Shown here: positions 1 to 8,762 of the stretch, in pieces
Layout: each line of letters begins with the position of its first letter
Numbering within the stretch: the first letter of the stretch is position 1
Assembly: GCA_020628545.1 (NCBI GenBank)
Contig: JAHDEX010000010.1
Location: 1-64,000, forward strand
Origin: Paracoccaceae bacterium
Lineage (GTDB): Bacteria > Pseudomonadota > Alphaproteobacteria > Rhodobacterales > Rhodobacteraceae
Length of the DNA stretch: 64,000 nucleotides
Direction: 5' to 3'
Notes under the pieces: generated by a model
What the model saw: the letters and a program-made list of their open reading frames with translations, nothing else
Databases searched by the model: none
What the model was told of the DNA's origin: nothing
Position numbers and translations under genes: made by a program

Positions 1-1065
1 GAAGCCGGTGACTTCAAGACGTCTTACGCCGCAGACACCCAGACGTTTCCGATCAAGTTTGATCGCTATACCTACTACATCGCTCTGGCGATTGCCTTTC
101 TGGTGATCCCGTTCTTTGTCAGCGACTATCTGGTCAACGCGATCTTTGTGCCGTTTCTGATCTACGCCATCGCGGCGATCGGGTTGAACATCCTGACGGG
201 CTATTGCGGGCAGGTGTCGCTCGGCACCGGCGGGTTTATGGCCGTGGGGGCTTACGCCTGCTACAAGCTGATGACCGCCTTTCCCGATGTTTCGATTGTG
301 ATCCACATCATCCTCGCAGGGGGCATCACAGCGGCGGTTGGGGCAGCTTTTGGTTTGCCGTCCTTACGGATCAAAGGGTTCTATCTGGCCGTGGCCACCT
401 TGGCCGCGCAGTTCTTCCTTGTCTGGCTCTTCAACAAAGTCTCCTGGTTCTACAACTACTCCGCATCCGGTCAGATCAACGCGCCGGAACGGGCGGTGTT
501 TGGGATCAACGTCACAGGCGCGAATGTGGAACCATGGGCGATGTACATGATCTGCCTTGTTTTCACCTTTGGCTGCGCTGTGCTGGCGCGGAACCTGACA
601 CGTGGCTCGCTCGGGCGCACTTGGATGGCCATCCGGGACATGGATATCGCGGCAGAAATCATTGGGGTGAACCCACTGAAGGCGAAGCTCACAGCTTTTG
701 CGATTTCGTCCTTCTTTATCGGCATCGCGGGCGCGTTGTTTTTTGCGGTCTATCTTGGCGCTGTCGAAGTGGGTGAGGTGTTTGGCATCCAGAAGTCGTT
801 CATTGTCCTGTTCATGATCATCATCGGCGGCTTGGGTTCGATTTGGGGATCGTTTGCGGGCGCGGCTTTGCTTGTTGTCCTGCCAGTGCTTTTGAAGCTG
901 GTGGGTGTCGACCTGCTTGGCTGGCCGCCGGACATCGTGCAGCACTTCCAACTGGTGATTGTCGGCACGCTGATCCTCGTATTTCTGGTGCTGGAGCCGC
1001 ATGGCCTGGCCCAACTCTGGCGGGTTGCGAAAGAGAAACTGCGCCTCTGGCCGTTCCCGCACTAG
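1..1065 (+). CDS. livM: Branched-chain amino acid-type ABC transporter permease LivM (5' truncated by window)
   Basis: Inner-membrane permease of a HAAT-family ABC importer. The reading frame is open from base 1, so the start lies upstream; about 354 residues are visible, close to the full LivM length. Many hydrophobic helices are seen, and the family signatures GLNILTGYCGQVSLG and GLGSIWGSFAGAALLVVLP are present. The receiving-loop region for the ATPase is RTWMAIRDMDIAAEIIGVN. The binding protein and LivF follow on the same strand. LivH and LivG are not in the window and are expected just upstream. The substrate cannot be told from sequence; this family moves amino acids, amides and some aromatic or carboxylic acids. 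Confidence 0.93.
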   Translation, partial: EAGDFKTSYAADTQTFPIKFDRYTYYIALAIAFLVIPFFVSDYLVNAIFVPFLIYAIAAIGLNILTGYCGQVSLGTGGFMAVGAYACYKLMTAFPDVSIVIHIILAGGITAAVGAAFGLPSLRIKGFYLAVATLAAQFFLVWLFNKVSWFYNYSASGQINAPERAVFGINVTGANVEPWAMYMICLVFTFGCAVLARNLTRGSLGRTWMAIRDMDIAAEIIGVNPLKAKLTAFAISSFFIGIAGALFFAVYLGAVEVGEVFGIQKSFIVLFMIIIGGLGSIWGSFAGAALLVVLPVLLKLVGVDLLGWPPDIVQHFQLVIVGTLILVFLVLEPHGLAQLWRVAKEKLRLWPFPH

Positions 1066-1132
1066 GGGTGGTCATTCCATAACTGCCAAAATGGCAAAAC
1101 GTCATCGATACATTCTAGGGAGGATACAAACG

Positions 1133-2419
1133 ATGAAAACGAAGACACTACTGGCCATGACGGTCACGAGCGTGATGGCTGCGGCCCCAGTGATGGCGGA
1201 TCTGGTCTTTCCGTCGCTCAGCTACCGGACCGGGCCCTATGCCGCGAACGGCATTCCATTTGCGGATGGGTACGCCGATTACTTCACGCTTCTGAACGAG
1301 CGAGATGGCGGCATTGGAGGCGTGCCAACGCGCCTGCTTGAATGTGAGACCGGCTATAACACCGAAAAGGGCGTTGAATGCTATGAGGCCACAAAGGGCG
1401 AAGGCTCATTGGTGTATCAGCCGCTTTCCACCGGCATCACGTATCAGCTGATCCCCAAAGCAACCGCTGACGACATTCCGATCCATTCGATGGGGTATGG
1501 CCGGACATCCGCCAAGAACGGCGAAGTCTTCAGCCATGTCTTTAACTACCCTGCGAACTACTGGGACGGCGCATCCATCGCGGTAAATCACATCATGGAT
1601 CAGGAAGGTGGCGACGTGTCCGGTAAGACTATCGCGCTGGTCTATCACAACTCGGCCTACGGCAAGGAGCCGATCCGCACTCTGGAAGAGCTCTCGGCCA
1701 AACATGGCTTCAATCTGACCACCATTGCGGTAGACCACCCAGGGCAAGAGCAGAAGTCACAGTGGCTGCAGATCCGGCGCGAGCGTCCGGACTATGTGCT
1801 GATGTGGGGCTGGGGCGTGATGAACCAGGTCGCTATTCAGGAAGCGGCCAACGTGCGTTTCCCGATGGACAAGTTCATCGGCGTTTGGTGGTCCGGGTCT
1901 GAAGTTGACGTGTTGCCTGCTGGTGAGGCGGCCAACGGCTACAAAAGCCTGGCGCTGCACAACACCGGATCAGATTTTGGCATCTATGCAGACCTGCAGA
2001 AATACGTTGTAGATGCGGGCAAAGCGGCAGGTGCCGGCGATCAGCTTGGCACGGTTCTTTACAACCGGGGGCTCTATGCCGCCATGCTTGCGGCGGAAGC
2101 AGCCGAAAAGGCTCAGGAGATCCACGGCGAAGCCGAGATCACACCTGCCATGATGCGGGATGGCATGCGCAACCTTGAGATCACCAATGCAATCCTCGAA
2201 GAAAACGGCATGTCGGGCTTTGGTCCGGAATTTGCCGTGTCCTGTGAGAACCACGGCGGCAACGGGTTGGGCATGGTCCAGCAGTGGGATGCCGCAGCCC
2301 AGCAGTGGAACATCATCACGGACATGATCGAATCCGACAAGGAGGTCATTGACGCGCTGGTGGCAGAGGACTCAGCCGCGTTTGCTGCTGAAAACAACAT
2401 CGAAGCGGGCTGCAGCTAA
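1133..2419 (+). CDS. ABC transporter substrate-binding protein, branched-chain amino acid type
   Basis: Periplasmic binding protein of 428 residues for the flanking LivM/LivF transporter. The start at 1133 is chosen because it has a strong Shine-Dalgarno (GGGAGGATAC) and gives a clean signal peptide, residues 1-22 ending VMA, followed by DLVFPSLSYRTGPYAANG. Upstream in-frame codons would add a basic tail with no ribosome site. The type I periplasmic-binding fold is indicated by GPYAANGIPFADGYADYF and the later VALVYHNSAYGKEP. It is longer than classic LivJ/LivK (about 370), as is usual for the subgroup found with acyl-CoA ligase-linked Liv systems. The ligand is unknown. Confidence 0.9.
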   Translation: MKTKTLLAMTVTSVMAAAPVMADLVFPSLSYRTGPYAANGIPFADGYADYFTLLNERDGGIGGVPTRLLECETGYNTEKGVECYEATKGEGSLVYQPLSTGITYQLIPKATADDIPIHSMGYGRTSAKNGEVFSHVFNYPANYWDGASIAVNHIMDQEGGDVSGKTIALVYHNSAYGKEPIRTLEELSAKHGFNLTTIAVDHPGQEQKSQWLQIRRERPDYVLMWGWGVMNQVAIQEAANVRFPMDKFIGVWWSGSEVDVLPAGEAANGYKSLALHNTGSDFGIYADLQKYVVDAGKAAGAGDQLGTVLYNRGLYAAMLAAEAAEKAQEIHGEAEITPAMMRDGMRNLEITNAILEENGMSGFGPEFAVSCENHGGNGLGMVQQWDAAAQQWNIITDMIESDKEVIDALVAEDSAAFAAENNIEAGCS

Positions 2420-2427
2420 GCCCCTTC

Positions 2428-2454
2428 TGGCGGTCCGCATCGTGCGGGCCGCCA
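2428..2454 (+). terminator. Intercistronic hairpin between binding protein and livF
   Basis: A 12-bp stem (TGGCGGTCCGCA pairing with TGCGGGCCGCCA, one G-U) closes a 3-base loop, starting 8 bases after the binding-protein stop. No T-run follows. It is more likely an mRNA-stabilising or partial-attenuation hairpin that keeps the binding protein in excess over LivF than a full terminator. Confidence 0.6.
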
Positions 2455-2475
2455 ACACGAATTTCGGAGACGCCC

Positions 2476-3300
2476 ATGTTAGACGCTGCACCGACGAAGG
2501 ACACTCTGCTTGAGGTCAACAATATCGAGGTTATCTACAACCATGTGATCCTCGTCCTGAAGGGCGTGAGCCTGACCGTGCCCAAAGGCCAGATTGTCGC
2601 TTTGCTCGGCGGCAATGGCGCGGGCAAGACGACGACCCTCAAGGCGATCTCAAACCTGCTTGCATCGGAGCGTGGCGAGGTGACTAAGGGGTCGATCGTC
2701 TATCGTGAAGAGCGCGTGCAGGACCTTGACCCGGCGACGCTTGTGACGAAAGGCGTGGTACAGGTGATGGAAGGGCGGCACTGCTTTGAGCACCTGACAG
2801 TCGAAGAAAACCTGCTGACCGGGGCCTATACGCGCAAGGCGTCGAGCGCCGAGATCGCAGCGGATCTCGAGATGGTCTACGAATATTTCCCCCGCTTGCG
2901 CGAGCGCAGACGCAGTCAGGCAGGCTATACCTCAGGCGGGGAACAGCAAATGGTCGCAATTGGTCGCGCTTTGATGTCCAAACCTGAAACCATTTTGCTG
3001 GATGAGCCGTCGATGGGACTGGCCCCGCAATTGGTGGAAGAGATCTTCCAAATCGTGAAGAATCTCAACGAAAAGGAAGGCGCGACCTTTCTCTTGGCCG
3101 AACAGAACACCAACGTCGCCCTGCGCTTTGCGCATTATGGCTACATCATGGAGTCGGGCCGCATCGTCATGGATGGGCCTGCCGCAGACCTGCGAGAGAA
3201 CCCGGACGTGAAGGAATTTTACCTTGGCATGTCGGAGGACGGCCGCAAGTCGTTCCGCGATGTGCGGTCTTATCGGCGCAGAAAGCGTTGGTTGAGCTAG
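2476..3300 (+). CDS. livF: Branched-chain amino acid-type ABC transporter ATP-binding protein LivF
   Basis: Cytoplasmic ATPase subunit of the importer, 274 residues. Walker A is GGNGAGKTT (about residue 45), the signature is YTSGGEQQMVAIGRAL, and Walker B is ETILLDEPSMGLAP, followed by the H-loop region. Shine-Dalgarno GGAG lies 7 bases before the ATG. At 274 residues it is longer than typical LivF (about 235); the extra residues are a basic C-terminal tail ending RSYRRRKRWLS. It is the last transport gene of the operon, with a 115-bp gap before the SDR start. Confidence 0.93.
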   Translation: MLDAAPTKDTLLEVNNIEVIYNHVILVLKGVSLTVPKGQIVALLGGNGAGKTTTLKAISNLLASERGEVTKGSIVYREERVQDLDPATLVTKGVVQVMEGRHCFEHLTVEENLLTGAYTRKASSAEIAADLEMVYEYFPRLRERRRSQAGYTSGGEQQMVAIGRALMSKPETILLDEPSMGLAPQLVEEIFQIVKNLNEKEGATFLLAEQNTNVALRFAHYGYIMESGRIVMDGPAADLRENPDVKEFYLGMSEDGRKSFRDVRSYRRRKRWLS

Positions 3301-3415
3301 GCAGAGGCTACGCCCTTCGCGCGCCTCACGCCTTTTCGGGCGCCTGCTGGAAGCGGTTTGACGCGCCGCAGGAACCGGGCGTAAATCCTTCTCGAAAAAA
3401 AGAAGGATGAAAGAC

Positions 3416-4162
3416 ATGACCGACGCTCCCATTGCGCTGATCACAGGTGCCGCACAGGGCATCGGGCTTGCATGCGCCGAAGCACTCGCCGGAGATGACT
3501 ACAAAGTCGTGTTGGCCGACATCAAAGATAACGTGAAAGATGAGGCCGTGCGCCTGGGCGGAGCTGGCTACGTCTGTGATTTCGGGGACGCAGAGGCGGT
3601 TCTGGCGCTGTTCGATCAGATCGAGACGGAGCATGGACCCGTCGCAGCCCTTGTGAACAACGCGGGCATCGCGATGCCCGGTGATTTTCTCGACTACTCG
3701 TTAGAGACATTTGACACCGTCCTCGGGGTCAATTTGCGCGGCGTCTTCGTTGCAACGCAGCGCGCGGCAAAGGGGATGGTGGCCAACAACATTGAGGGTG
3801 CGATTGTAAACATGTCCTCGATCAATGCCCAAGTCGCCATCCCTGCGATACCGGCCTATTGCGCCTCCAAGGGCGGGGTCATGCAGCTGACTAAGGTGGC
3901 AGCCCTTGCTCTTGCAACGCACAACATCCGCGTGAATGCCGTAGGTCCGGGATCTATCGACACAGAGATGATGGCTGGCGTGAACGCAAACCCAGAGGCT
4001 TTCAGAATGGCAATGTCGCGCACGCCGCTCGGACGGCCGGGAACGGCGCGCGAGATTGCGGATGTCGTCGCATTCCTCTGCTCTTCCAAGGCGAGCTACG
4101 TCACCGGAGAAACGATCTACGTTGACGGCGGCAGACTCGGCCTGAACTACGTGATGTCCTAG
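3416..4162 (+). CDS. Short-chain dehydrogenase/reductase (SDR), classical type
   Basis: NAD(P)-dependent oxidoreductase of 248 residues. The cofactor motif TGAAQGIG is near the N-terminus, NNAGIA follows at about residue 85, and the catalytic residues are NMSSINAQ then YCASK, about residues 138-155. The C-terminal GETIYVDGG is typical of 3-oxoacyl-ACP reductase-like SDRs. The start at 3416 sits 8 bases after AGAAGGA; an ATG at 3407 overlaps that ribosome site and is less likely. The position just after a Liv transporter and before a RidA-like gene suggests a shared catabolic role. The substrate cannot be assigned. Confidence 0.88.
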   Translation: MTDAPIALITGAAQGIGLACAEALAGDDYKVVLADIKDNVKDEAVRLGGAGYVCDFGDAEAVLALFDQIETEHGPVAALVNNAGIAMPGDFLDYSLETFDTVLGVNLRGVFVATQRAAKGMVANNIEGAIVNMSSINAQVAIPAIPAYCASKGGVMQLTKVAALALATHNIRVNAVGPGSIDTEMMAGVNANPEAFRMAMSRTPLGRPGTAREIADVVAFLCSSKASYVTGETIYVDGGRLGLNYVMS

Positions 4163-4195
4163 GCGGACAAAGACACAGATGGATGGGACATCGCG

Positions 4196-4540
4196 ATGAT
4201 AGAGCGACTTCATACAAGCGCGCGCATGAGCAAAATCGTCAAGCACAATGGCGTCGTGTATTTATGTGGGCAGGTTGGCGCGGGCGAAACGGTGGCGGCG
4301 CAAACGGCTGATTGCTTGTCCCGCATTGATGCTTTGCTGGAAGAGGCCGGATCAGACCGTCGCCACATCCTGCAGGCTGTGATCTGGCTGCGTGACATGG
4401 CGGATTTCGACGCGATGAATGCAGTCTGGGACGACTGGGTTCCCGAGGGCCATGCACCTGCACGGGCTTGCGGCGAGGCCCGCCTCGCACGTGATGTCTT
4501 GAAAGTCGAAATTATCGTGACGGCAGCTTTGCGAGCCTGA
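4196..4540 (+). CDS. RidA/YjgF/YER057c-family protein
   Basis: A 114-residue protein of the RidA (imine/enamine deaminase) superfamily. Visible family features are the internal [10 protein letters not shown] strand, the helix [22 protein letters not shown] split by the usual turn, and the C-terminal [19 protein letters not shown]; the conserved arginine that binds the carboxylate in RidA is probably the R in CGEARLA. It starts 33 bases after the SDR stop and is likely co-transcribed. RidA proteins hydrolyse reactive enamines made by PLP enzymes, but divergent members have other roles in amine or pyrimidine catabolism. Confidence 0.85.
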   Translation: MIERLHTSARMSKIVKHNGVVYLCGQVGAGETVAAQTADCLSRIDALLEEAGSDRRHILQAVIWLRDMADFDAMNAVWDDWVPEGHAPARACGEARLARDVLKVEIIVTAALRA

Positions 4541-4680
4541 CGCGCCAATTGGACTATATTTGACATGAATGATTGTCGCGACGCCTGGTCGCCGACTGCT
4601 GGTCTGGCATTGAACACACTGCTGGCGTAATACGTCGCGCGCCGGTCCAACATAGACCGCGCGATTGTAGGAGAAAGTGC

Positions 4681-5676
4681 ATGCGTGCAAACGCAACCGA
4701 ACAATCGGCCCGGCTTTCTGTCGCCCCGATGATGGATTGGACGGATCGGCACTGCCGGTATCTGCACCGTCTGATGTCGCAGCGCGCCTTGCTTTATACC
4801 GAAATGGTCACCGCACCGGCTGTCATTCATGGGGATCGGGACAGGCTTCTGGGTTACTCAGACGTGGAACACCCTGTGGCATTGCAGCTTGGTGGGTCCG
4901 ACCCCGCACAATTGGCCGAAGCGACGAAGATCGCTGCGACCTATGACTATGATGAGGTGAACCTCAATTGCGGGTGCCCTTCCGATCGCGTGCAATCGGG
5001 GTCTTTCGGCGCAGTGCTGATGGAAAACCCGGCATTGGTTGCCGATTGTGTGAAGGCGATGCAGGACGCGACAGACGTTCCGGTCACTGTAAAGTGCCGG
5101 ATCGGGGTGGATGATCAGAACCCTGAAGAGGTGCTGCCAGAATTCCTGTCGCGCATTGTGGGGGCAGGGGTCACGCGCGTAACAATCCACGCCCGCAAAG
5201 CTTGGCTGCAAGGATTATCTCCAAAAGAAAACAGAGATATTCCCCCGCTGGACTATGACCTCGTCCACCGCATGAAGGGCCTTTTTCCGCACCTGCATAT
5301 CTCGGTCAACGGCGGGGTGAACACCTTGGATGAAGCTGAGCACTTCCTGGCAAACGGGCTCGATGGTGTGATGATCGGGCGGGCGGCCTACCATACGCCT
5401 TCCGATATCCTGCTCGCAGCAGATACGCGCATTTTCGGAACCGGTGTGATCCGGAGGGCGGAAGATATCGTGCAAGAGATGTTACCTTACATCGACGACC
5501 ATTTGAGGGGCGGAGGCAGGTTGCATCAGGTGACGCGGCATATGTTGGGCCTATTCCAAGGACGTCCCGGCGCGCGTATGTGGCGGCGGTCCTTATCAGA
5601 GAACGCGCACCGGGATGGTGCAGACGGACAGGTGGTGCTAGACGCGCTGTCCTATGTGACGCAAGAGGCCGCCTAA
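4681..5676 (+). CDS. dusA: tRNA-dihydrouridine(20/20a) synthase DusA
   Basis: FMN- and NADPH-dependent enzyme that reduces uridine 20/20a in the tRNA D-loop, 331 residues. Family motifs are SVAPMMDWTDRHCRY at the N-terminus, LQLGGSDP, NLNCGCPSDRVQSG with the catalytic cysteine, VTVKCRIGVDD, HARKAWLQGLSPKENR and GVMIGRAAYH. The PMMDWTDRH and ARKAWL motifs separate DusA from DusB and DusC. The start at 4681 follows TAGGAGAAAGTGC. An upstream in-frame extension has no ribosome site. The stop is 3 bases before the next start, so the TauE gene is probably in the same transcript. Confidence 0.95.
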   Translation: MRANATEQSARLSVAPMMDWTDRHCRYLHRLMSQRALLYTEMVTAPAVIHGDRDRLLGYSDVEHPVALQLGGSDPAQLAEATKIAATYDYDEVNLNCGCPSDRVQSGSFGAVLMENPALVADCVKAMQDATDVPVTVKCRIGVDDQNPEEVLPEFLSRIVGAGVTRVTIHARKAWLQGLSPKENRDIPPLDYDLVHRMKGLFPHLHISVNGGVNTLDEAEHFLANGLDGVMIGRAAYHTPSDILLAADTRIFGTGVIRRAEDIVQEMLPYIDDHLRGGGRLHQVTRHMLGLFQGRPGARMWRRSLSENAHRDGADGQVVLDALSYVTQEAA

Positions 5677-5679
5677 GAC

Positions 5680-6501
5680 ATGCCTGACATGATGTTGTTG
5701 CTCGCCATGGGCGGGTTGTTATTGGTGATCGGTGCTTTTGCTGGTGTGCTGGCCGGGCTTCTTGGCGTCGGGGGCGGCATCGTCCTTGTCCCCGCATTCT
5801 TTTATGCGTTTTCCGTCTTGGGATACGCTGGGCCAGAGTTGATGCAGCTGTGCCTGGGGACGTCGCTGGCTACGATCATTGTGACTTCGATCCGGTCCGG
5901 GTTGTCCCACCACAAAAAGGGTGCCGTGGATCTGATGATCCTGAAGACCTGGGCGCCGGGGATCGTCATTGGTGCGGTGCTCGGGGTGTTGGTGGCGACA
6001 AGCCTGCGGTCGACCGCGCTGCAGACTATCTTTGGCGTTCTTGCGATCATCGTCGGCGCCTACATGACCTTTGGAAAGGCGTCTTGGCGTATTGCGCCAG
6101 AAATGCCGACGGGTCCCGCGCGCGGTTTCCTCTCGCCACTGCTGGGTTTTCTGTCGGTGTTGATGGGGATTGGTGGGGGATCGTTTGGTGTGCCGGTGAT
6201 GACCCTTTATGGCGTGCCGATCCACCGCGCGGTAGCGACGGCAGCTGGTTTTGGCGTGATCATCGCCGTGCCTTCGGTGATCGGGTTCCTGTTCACTGAT
6301 CTGAGCGGCCCTGTGCCGCCATTCACGATCGGAGCTGTGAACTTCATCGCCTTTGCGCTCGTGATCGCGATGACCCTGATCACAGCTCCCTGGGGTGCGG
6401 CGCTCGCGCACAAAATGGACCCCAAACCGCTGAAACGGGTTTTTGGGGTCTTCTTGATCCTTGTTGCTTTGAACATGATCCGGAAGGCCGTTGGGCTTTG
6501 A
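5680..6501 (+). CDS. TauE/SafE-family (TSUP) membrane permease
   Basis: Eight-helix inner-membrane protein of 273 residues of the sulfite exporter TauE/SafE family. Two internal repeats each carry the family motif: GVLAGLLGVGGGIVLVPAFF near residue 25 and SVLMGIGGGSFGVPVMTLYG near residue 165. Family members export sulfite, sulfoacetate or related organosulfur anions. It starts 3 bases after dusA and its stop overlaps the TTG start of the dioxygenase gene. That coupling suggests a link to the oxygenase product, which is inference only. Confidence 0.88.
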   Translation: MPDMMLLLAMGGLLLVIGAFAGVLAGLLGVGGGIVLVPAFFYAFSVLGYAGPELMQLCLGTSLATIIVTSIRSGLSHHKKGAVDLMILKTWAPGIVIGAVLGVLVATSLRSTALQTIFGVLAIIVGAYMTFGKASWRIAPEMPTGPARGFLSPLLGFLSVLMGIGGGSFGVPVMTLYGVPIHRAVATAAGFGVIIAVPSVIGFLFTDLSGPVPPFTIGAVNFIAFALVIAMTLITAPWGAALAHKMDPKPLKRVFGVFLILVALNMIRKAVGL

Positions 6502-7241
6502 AGAAGGATTTTGCGCGCGACGGATTTGTGCACTTACCTTGGGATGCGCGGACGCAGGCGTGGGCCAATGCGGCTTACGTTGCGGTCAAAGCACTCCCTG
6601 ATGCGCCCCACGACATGCGCCACGGTGGCACGTGGCGCGTTGGTGTAGATGCGTTGGCGAATGCGCCGGATGGCAGTGTTGATGGCGTTGCTTTGCGCGG
6701 GCTTTGGGAAGACCTCATTACATCGCCAGACACATGGCATGCGGCGCAGGTGTCGATCGTTTATGCGGGCTACCCCAAACAAGACCCTGATGAAACAGAG
6801 GCCGCGCACCGCTTCCGCCTAATGCGGGATGCAGCGCATGTGGATGGGCTTTTGCCCGAGGGTCAGGATCGTCGCCGACACCTCCGAAAGCCACATGCGT
6901 TTATTTTGGGGCTACCCTTGAATGAGGCTGACGGCAGTCCAATGGTGGTCTGGGTCGGCAGCCATGTGATCGTCCGTAACGCTTTTGCAAAAGCATTTGA
7001 CGGCATTGCGCCGGACGCATGGGGCGATGTTGATGTGACAGATATCTACCAGAGTGCCCGCCGCGAGGTGTTCGACACTTGCGAGCGGGTGCTTTTGCCC
7101 GCAAAGCCCGGCGAGGCGACCTTGCTGCACCGCCACGTAGTCCATGGTGTCGCGCCCTGGGACGACGCGCCTGAGATCAAGGAAGGGCGCATCATCGCCT
7201 ATTTCCGTCCGGAAGTCGCGGCAATGGCAGAGTGGCTTTAG
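6498..7241 (+). CDS. Phytanoyl-CoA dioxygenase-like (PhyH) Fe(II)/2-oxoglutarate oxygenase
   Basis: A 247-residue protein with the layout of the PhyH/EctD group: N-terminal FARDGFVHLPWD, a metal-binding HxD as AAHVDGLLP near residue 115, a distal histidine in TLLHRHVVHGVAPWD near residue 215 and an arginine in GRIIAYFRPE that could bind 2-oxoglutarate. The start is TTG at 6498, overlapping the TauE stop (TTGA), which indicates translational coupling; there is no in-frame ATG before the conserved N-terminus. Its last 4 bases overlap the convergent regulator gene. The family assignment is by motif pattern and the substrate is unknown. Confidence 0.72.
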   Translation: MKKDFARDGFVHLPWDARTQAWANAAYVAVKALPDAPHDMRHGGTWRVGVDALANAPDGSVDGVALRGLWEDLITSPDTWHAAQVSIVYAGYPKQDPDETEAAHRFRLMRDAAHVDGLLPEGQDRRRHLRKPHAFILGLPLNEADGSPMVVWVGSHVIVRNAFAKAFDGIAPDAWGDVDVTDIYQSARREVFDTCERVLLPAKPGEATLLHRHVVHGVAPWDDAPEIKEGRIIAYFRPEVAAMAEWL

Positions 7242-7900
7242 CGAATGCGTCTTGCCGTATAGGCTGCAAGTGACTTTTCGGGCTCGTCGACGAAAAGGCT
7301 TGGCAGGATGCGCAGCGCACTGATCTGATCGACACGAATATCGTCAAATCCACGCGTCGTTTCGCACCAAACAACACAAGTCCAAAGCCGTCCCCAGTAG
7401 TCAAGCTGCAGCGGTCTGACGGTCCGCGACTTGTCTTGATGGCTGATCTCCAGCTTTTGGCGCGCGCGAAGGGCTTGCCTGATCTGGGGGAGGTGCTGGA
7501 AGCCTTTCGCAGCGTCTGCAAAGGGATAGACGGCAAAGCTCACGTTCGCGGGTGCGCGGTCGCGGTCTTCTGGCAATACCGCGTCGATCTTTTGTGACAG
7601 CGCCTTTGCCGCGGACCCGAGTTCTGAATCGCTTCCACCCGCCACTGCAAGCAAGCCCATATGAAGCGCCTCCAGCTCAGTCATTGTCAGGTTGAGGGGT
7701 GGGAGCGTGATTGCCGCCGTGACGTGATACCCCACGCCACGCTCTCCTTCGATGGGTACACCAGATGCAGCGAGAGTTTCCATATCGCGGTAAATCGTAC
7801 GGGGGCTAACTTGCACAGCCTTAGCGAGGTCCTCTGCCTTGTGGAGCGCGCCGTCGCGCAGGATTTGTACCAATGTCATTAATCTGTCGGCGCGTCGCAT
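7238..7900 (-). CDS. YafY-family transcriptional regulator (HTH + WYL domain)
   Basis: A 220-residue regulator. The N-terminal winged HTH is RADRLMTLVQILRDGALHKA with recognition helix VSPRTIYRDMETL. The C-terminal half is a WYL ligand-binding domain (LQLDYWGRLWTCVVWCE, about residues 150-170). WYL proteins bind small ligands or nucleic acids and usually repress nearby genes. It is divergent from the tat genes, and a pair of palindromes lies 29-62 bases before its start, strongly suggesting autoregulation. The conserved WYL triad is altered to DYW. Confidence 0.86.
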   Translation of the reverse strand: MRRADRLMTLVQILRDGALHKAEDLAKAVQVSPRTIYRDMETLAASGVPIEGERGVGYHVTAAITLPPLNLTMTELEALHMGLLAVAGGSDSELGSAAKALSQKIDAVLPEDRDRAPANVSFAVYPFADAAKGFQHLPQIRQALRARQKLEISHQDKSRTVRPLQLDYWGRLWTCVVWCETTRGFDDIRVDQISALRILPSLFVDEPEKSLAAYTARRIR

Positions 7901-7928
7901 GGCGATTCCTTTCCAGTCGAGCTAGTTT

Positions 7929-7962
7929 TGACAATAAACTGTCAACTGACAAGTTTCTGTCG
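7929..7962. promoter_or_regulatory. Tandem palindromic operator upstream of YafY-type regulator
   Basis: Two copies of GACA-N6-TGTC occur, at 7931-7944 and 7949-7962, with centres 18 bp apart. The first extends to a perfect TTGACA-N6-TGTCAA (7929-7946). The position between the divergent regulator and tatA suggests a regulator binding site; that role is inferred. Confidence 0.65.
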
Positions 7963-8063
7963 TGACAATCCTCAAAGCCAAGGAAAAAAGGGGTCTGATG
8001 CGTCTTTTCGGTCTTCCCAGCGAGGCAGATCGTGCCTATGTGTCGGACAATACCAGTTGGAGC

Positions 8064-8080
8064 CGGGGTGCAGCGCCCCG
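8064..8080 (+). other. Hairpin just upstream of the tatA ribosome site
   Basis: CGGGGTG pairs with CGCCCCG (one G-U) around a 3-base loop, ending 3 bases before the GAGGAG ribosome site of tatA. It could tune translation of the tat operon; no function is proven. Confidence 0.35.
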
Positions 8081-8096
8081 ATGAGGAGAAAGCGAT

Positions 8097-8309
8097 ATGC
8101 TCAATAACATCGGCCTTCCGGGCATTCTTTTGATCGCCGTTGTCGTATTGGTCCTGTTCGGACGCGGCAAAGTATCCAGCCTGATGGGCGAAGTCGGCAA
8201 GGGTATCACGTCCTTCAAGAAAGGCGTGAACGACGGTGAGAAAGAAATTACCGATGCCTCTGCCGAAGCGAAAGACGTCACACCGGTCGAAGAAAAAGAC
8301 AAAGTCTAA
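8097..8309 (+). CDS. tatA: Sec-independent protein translocase subunit TatA
   Basis: A 70-residue inner-membrane protein that forms the pore or membrane-weakening oligomer of twin-arginine export. It has one N-terminal helix ([12 protein letters not shown]), the hinge FGRGKV and the amphipathic helix [16 protein letters not shown], followed by an acidic tail. GAGGAG lies 8 bases before the ATG. It is the first gene of tatABC, which exports folded cofactor proteins. Some oxidoreductases here are candidate clients, though none shows an obvious twin-arginine signal. Confidence 0.95.
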   Translation: MLNNIGLPGILLIAVVVLVLFGRGKVSSLMGEVGKGITSFKKGVNDGEKEITDASAEAKDVTPVEEKDKV

Positions 8310-8333
8310 GCACTCTGTTCGAAAGGACCGCTG

Positions 8334-8762
8334 ATGTTCGGCCTCAGCTGGGGTGAGATGATGGTGGTGGGCATTGTGGCCCTGATCATCATTGGCCCAA
8401 AAGACCTTCCCGTCGTGTTTCGCACCATGGGTGAATTCACCGGCAAAGCCCGCGCCATGGCGCGTGAATTCTCGCGTGCGATGAATGATGCCGCCAAGGA
8501 CAGCGGCGTCAACGAAATCTCTCAAGGCTTGAAGGCTGCCGCGAACCCGAAGTCCTTTGGCGTCGACAAGATCAAGGAGGCAACGGGCATCACGGCCGCA
8601 ACTGCCGCGCTGACACCGGAGCAGGTCTTGGCCAAGAACAAGATGGATGAGGGCATGGCCAAGGCGGCTGAAGCCCGTGAAGCGCGCAAGGCAGAGCGCG
8701 AAGCGAAGGCTGCAAAGGCCGAAGAGGCGGCTCCGAAAACGACGCCGGACAGCGACACATGA
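8334..8762 (+). CDS. tatB: Sec-independent protein translocase subunit TatB
   Basis: A 142-residue TatB, which with TatC forms the receptor for twin-arginine signal peptides. The N-terminus [20 protein letters not shown] carries the conserved membrane Glu at position 8 and the hinge GPKDLP. A charged amphipathic and coiled region follows, with an Ala/Lys/Glu-rich tail. It begins 24 bases after tatA and its stop overlaps the tatC start (ATGA), so the order and coupling are those of a standard tatABC operon. Confidence 0.95.
   Translation: MFGLSWGEMMVVGIVALIIIGPKDLPVVFRTMGEFTGKARAMAREFSRAMNDAAKDSGVNEISQGLKAAANPKSFGVDKIKEATGITAATAALTPEQVLAKNKMDEGMAKAAEAREARKAEREAKAAKAEEAAPKTTPDSDT

Noticed and set aside
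7998-8084. 28-codon frame (MRLFGLPSEADRAY...) upstream of tatA
   Set aside because: AGGGG lies just upstream, so a leader peptide is possible, but there is no conservation evidence and it overlaps the hairpin before tatA.
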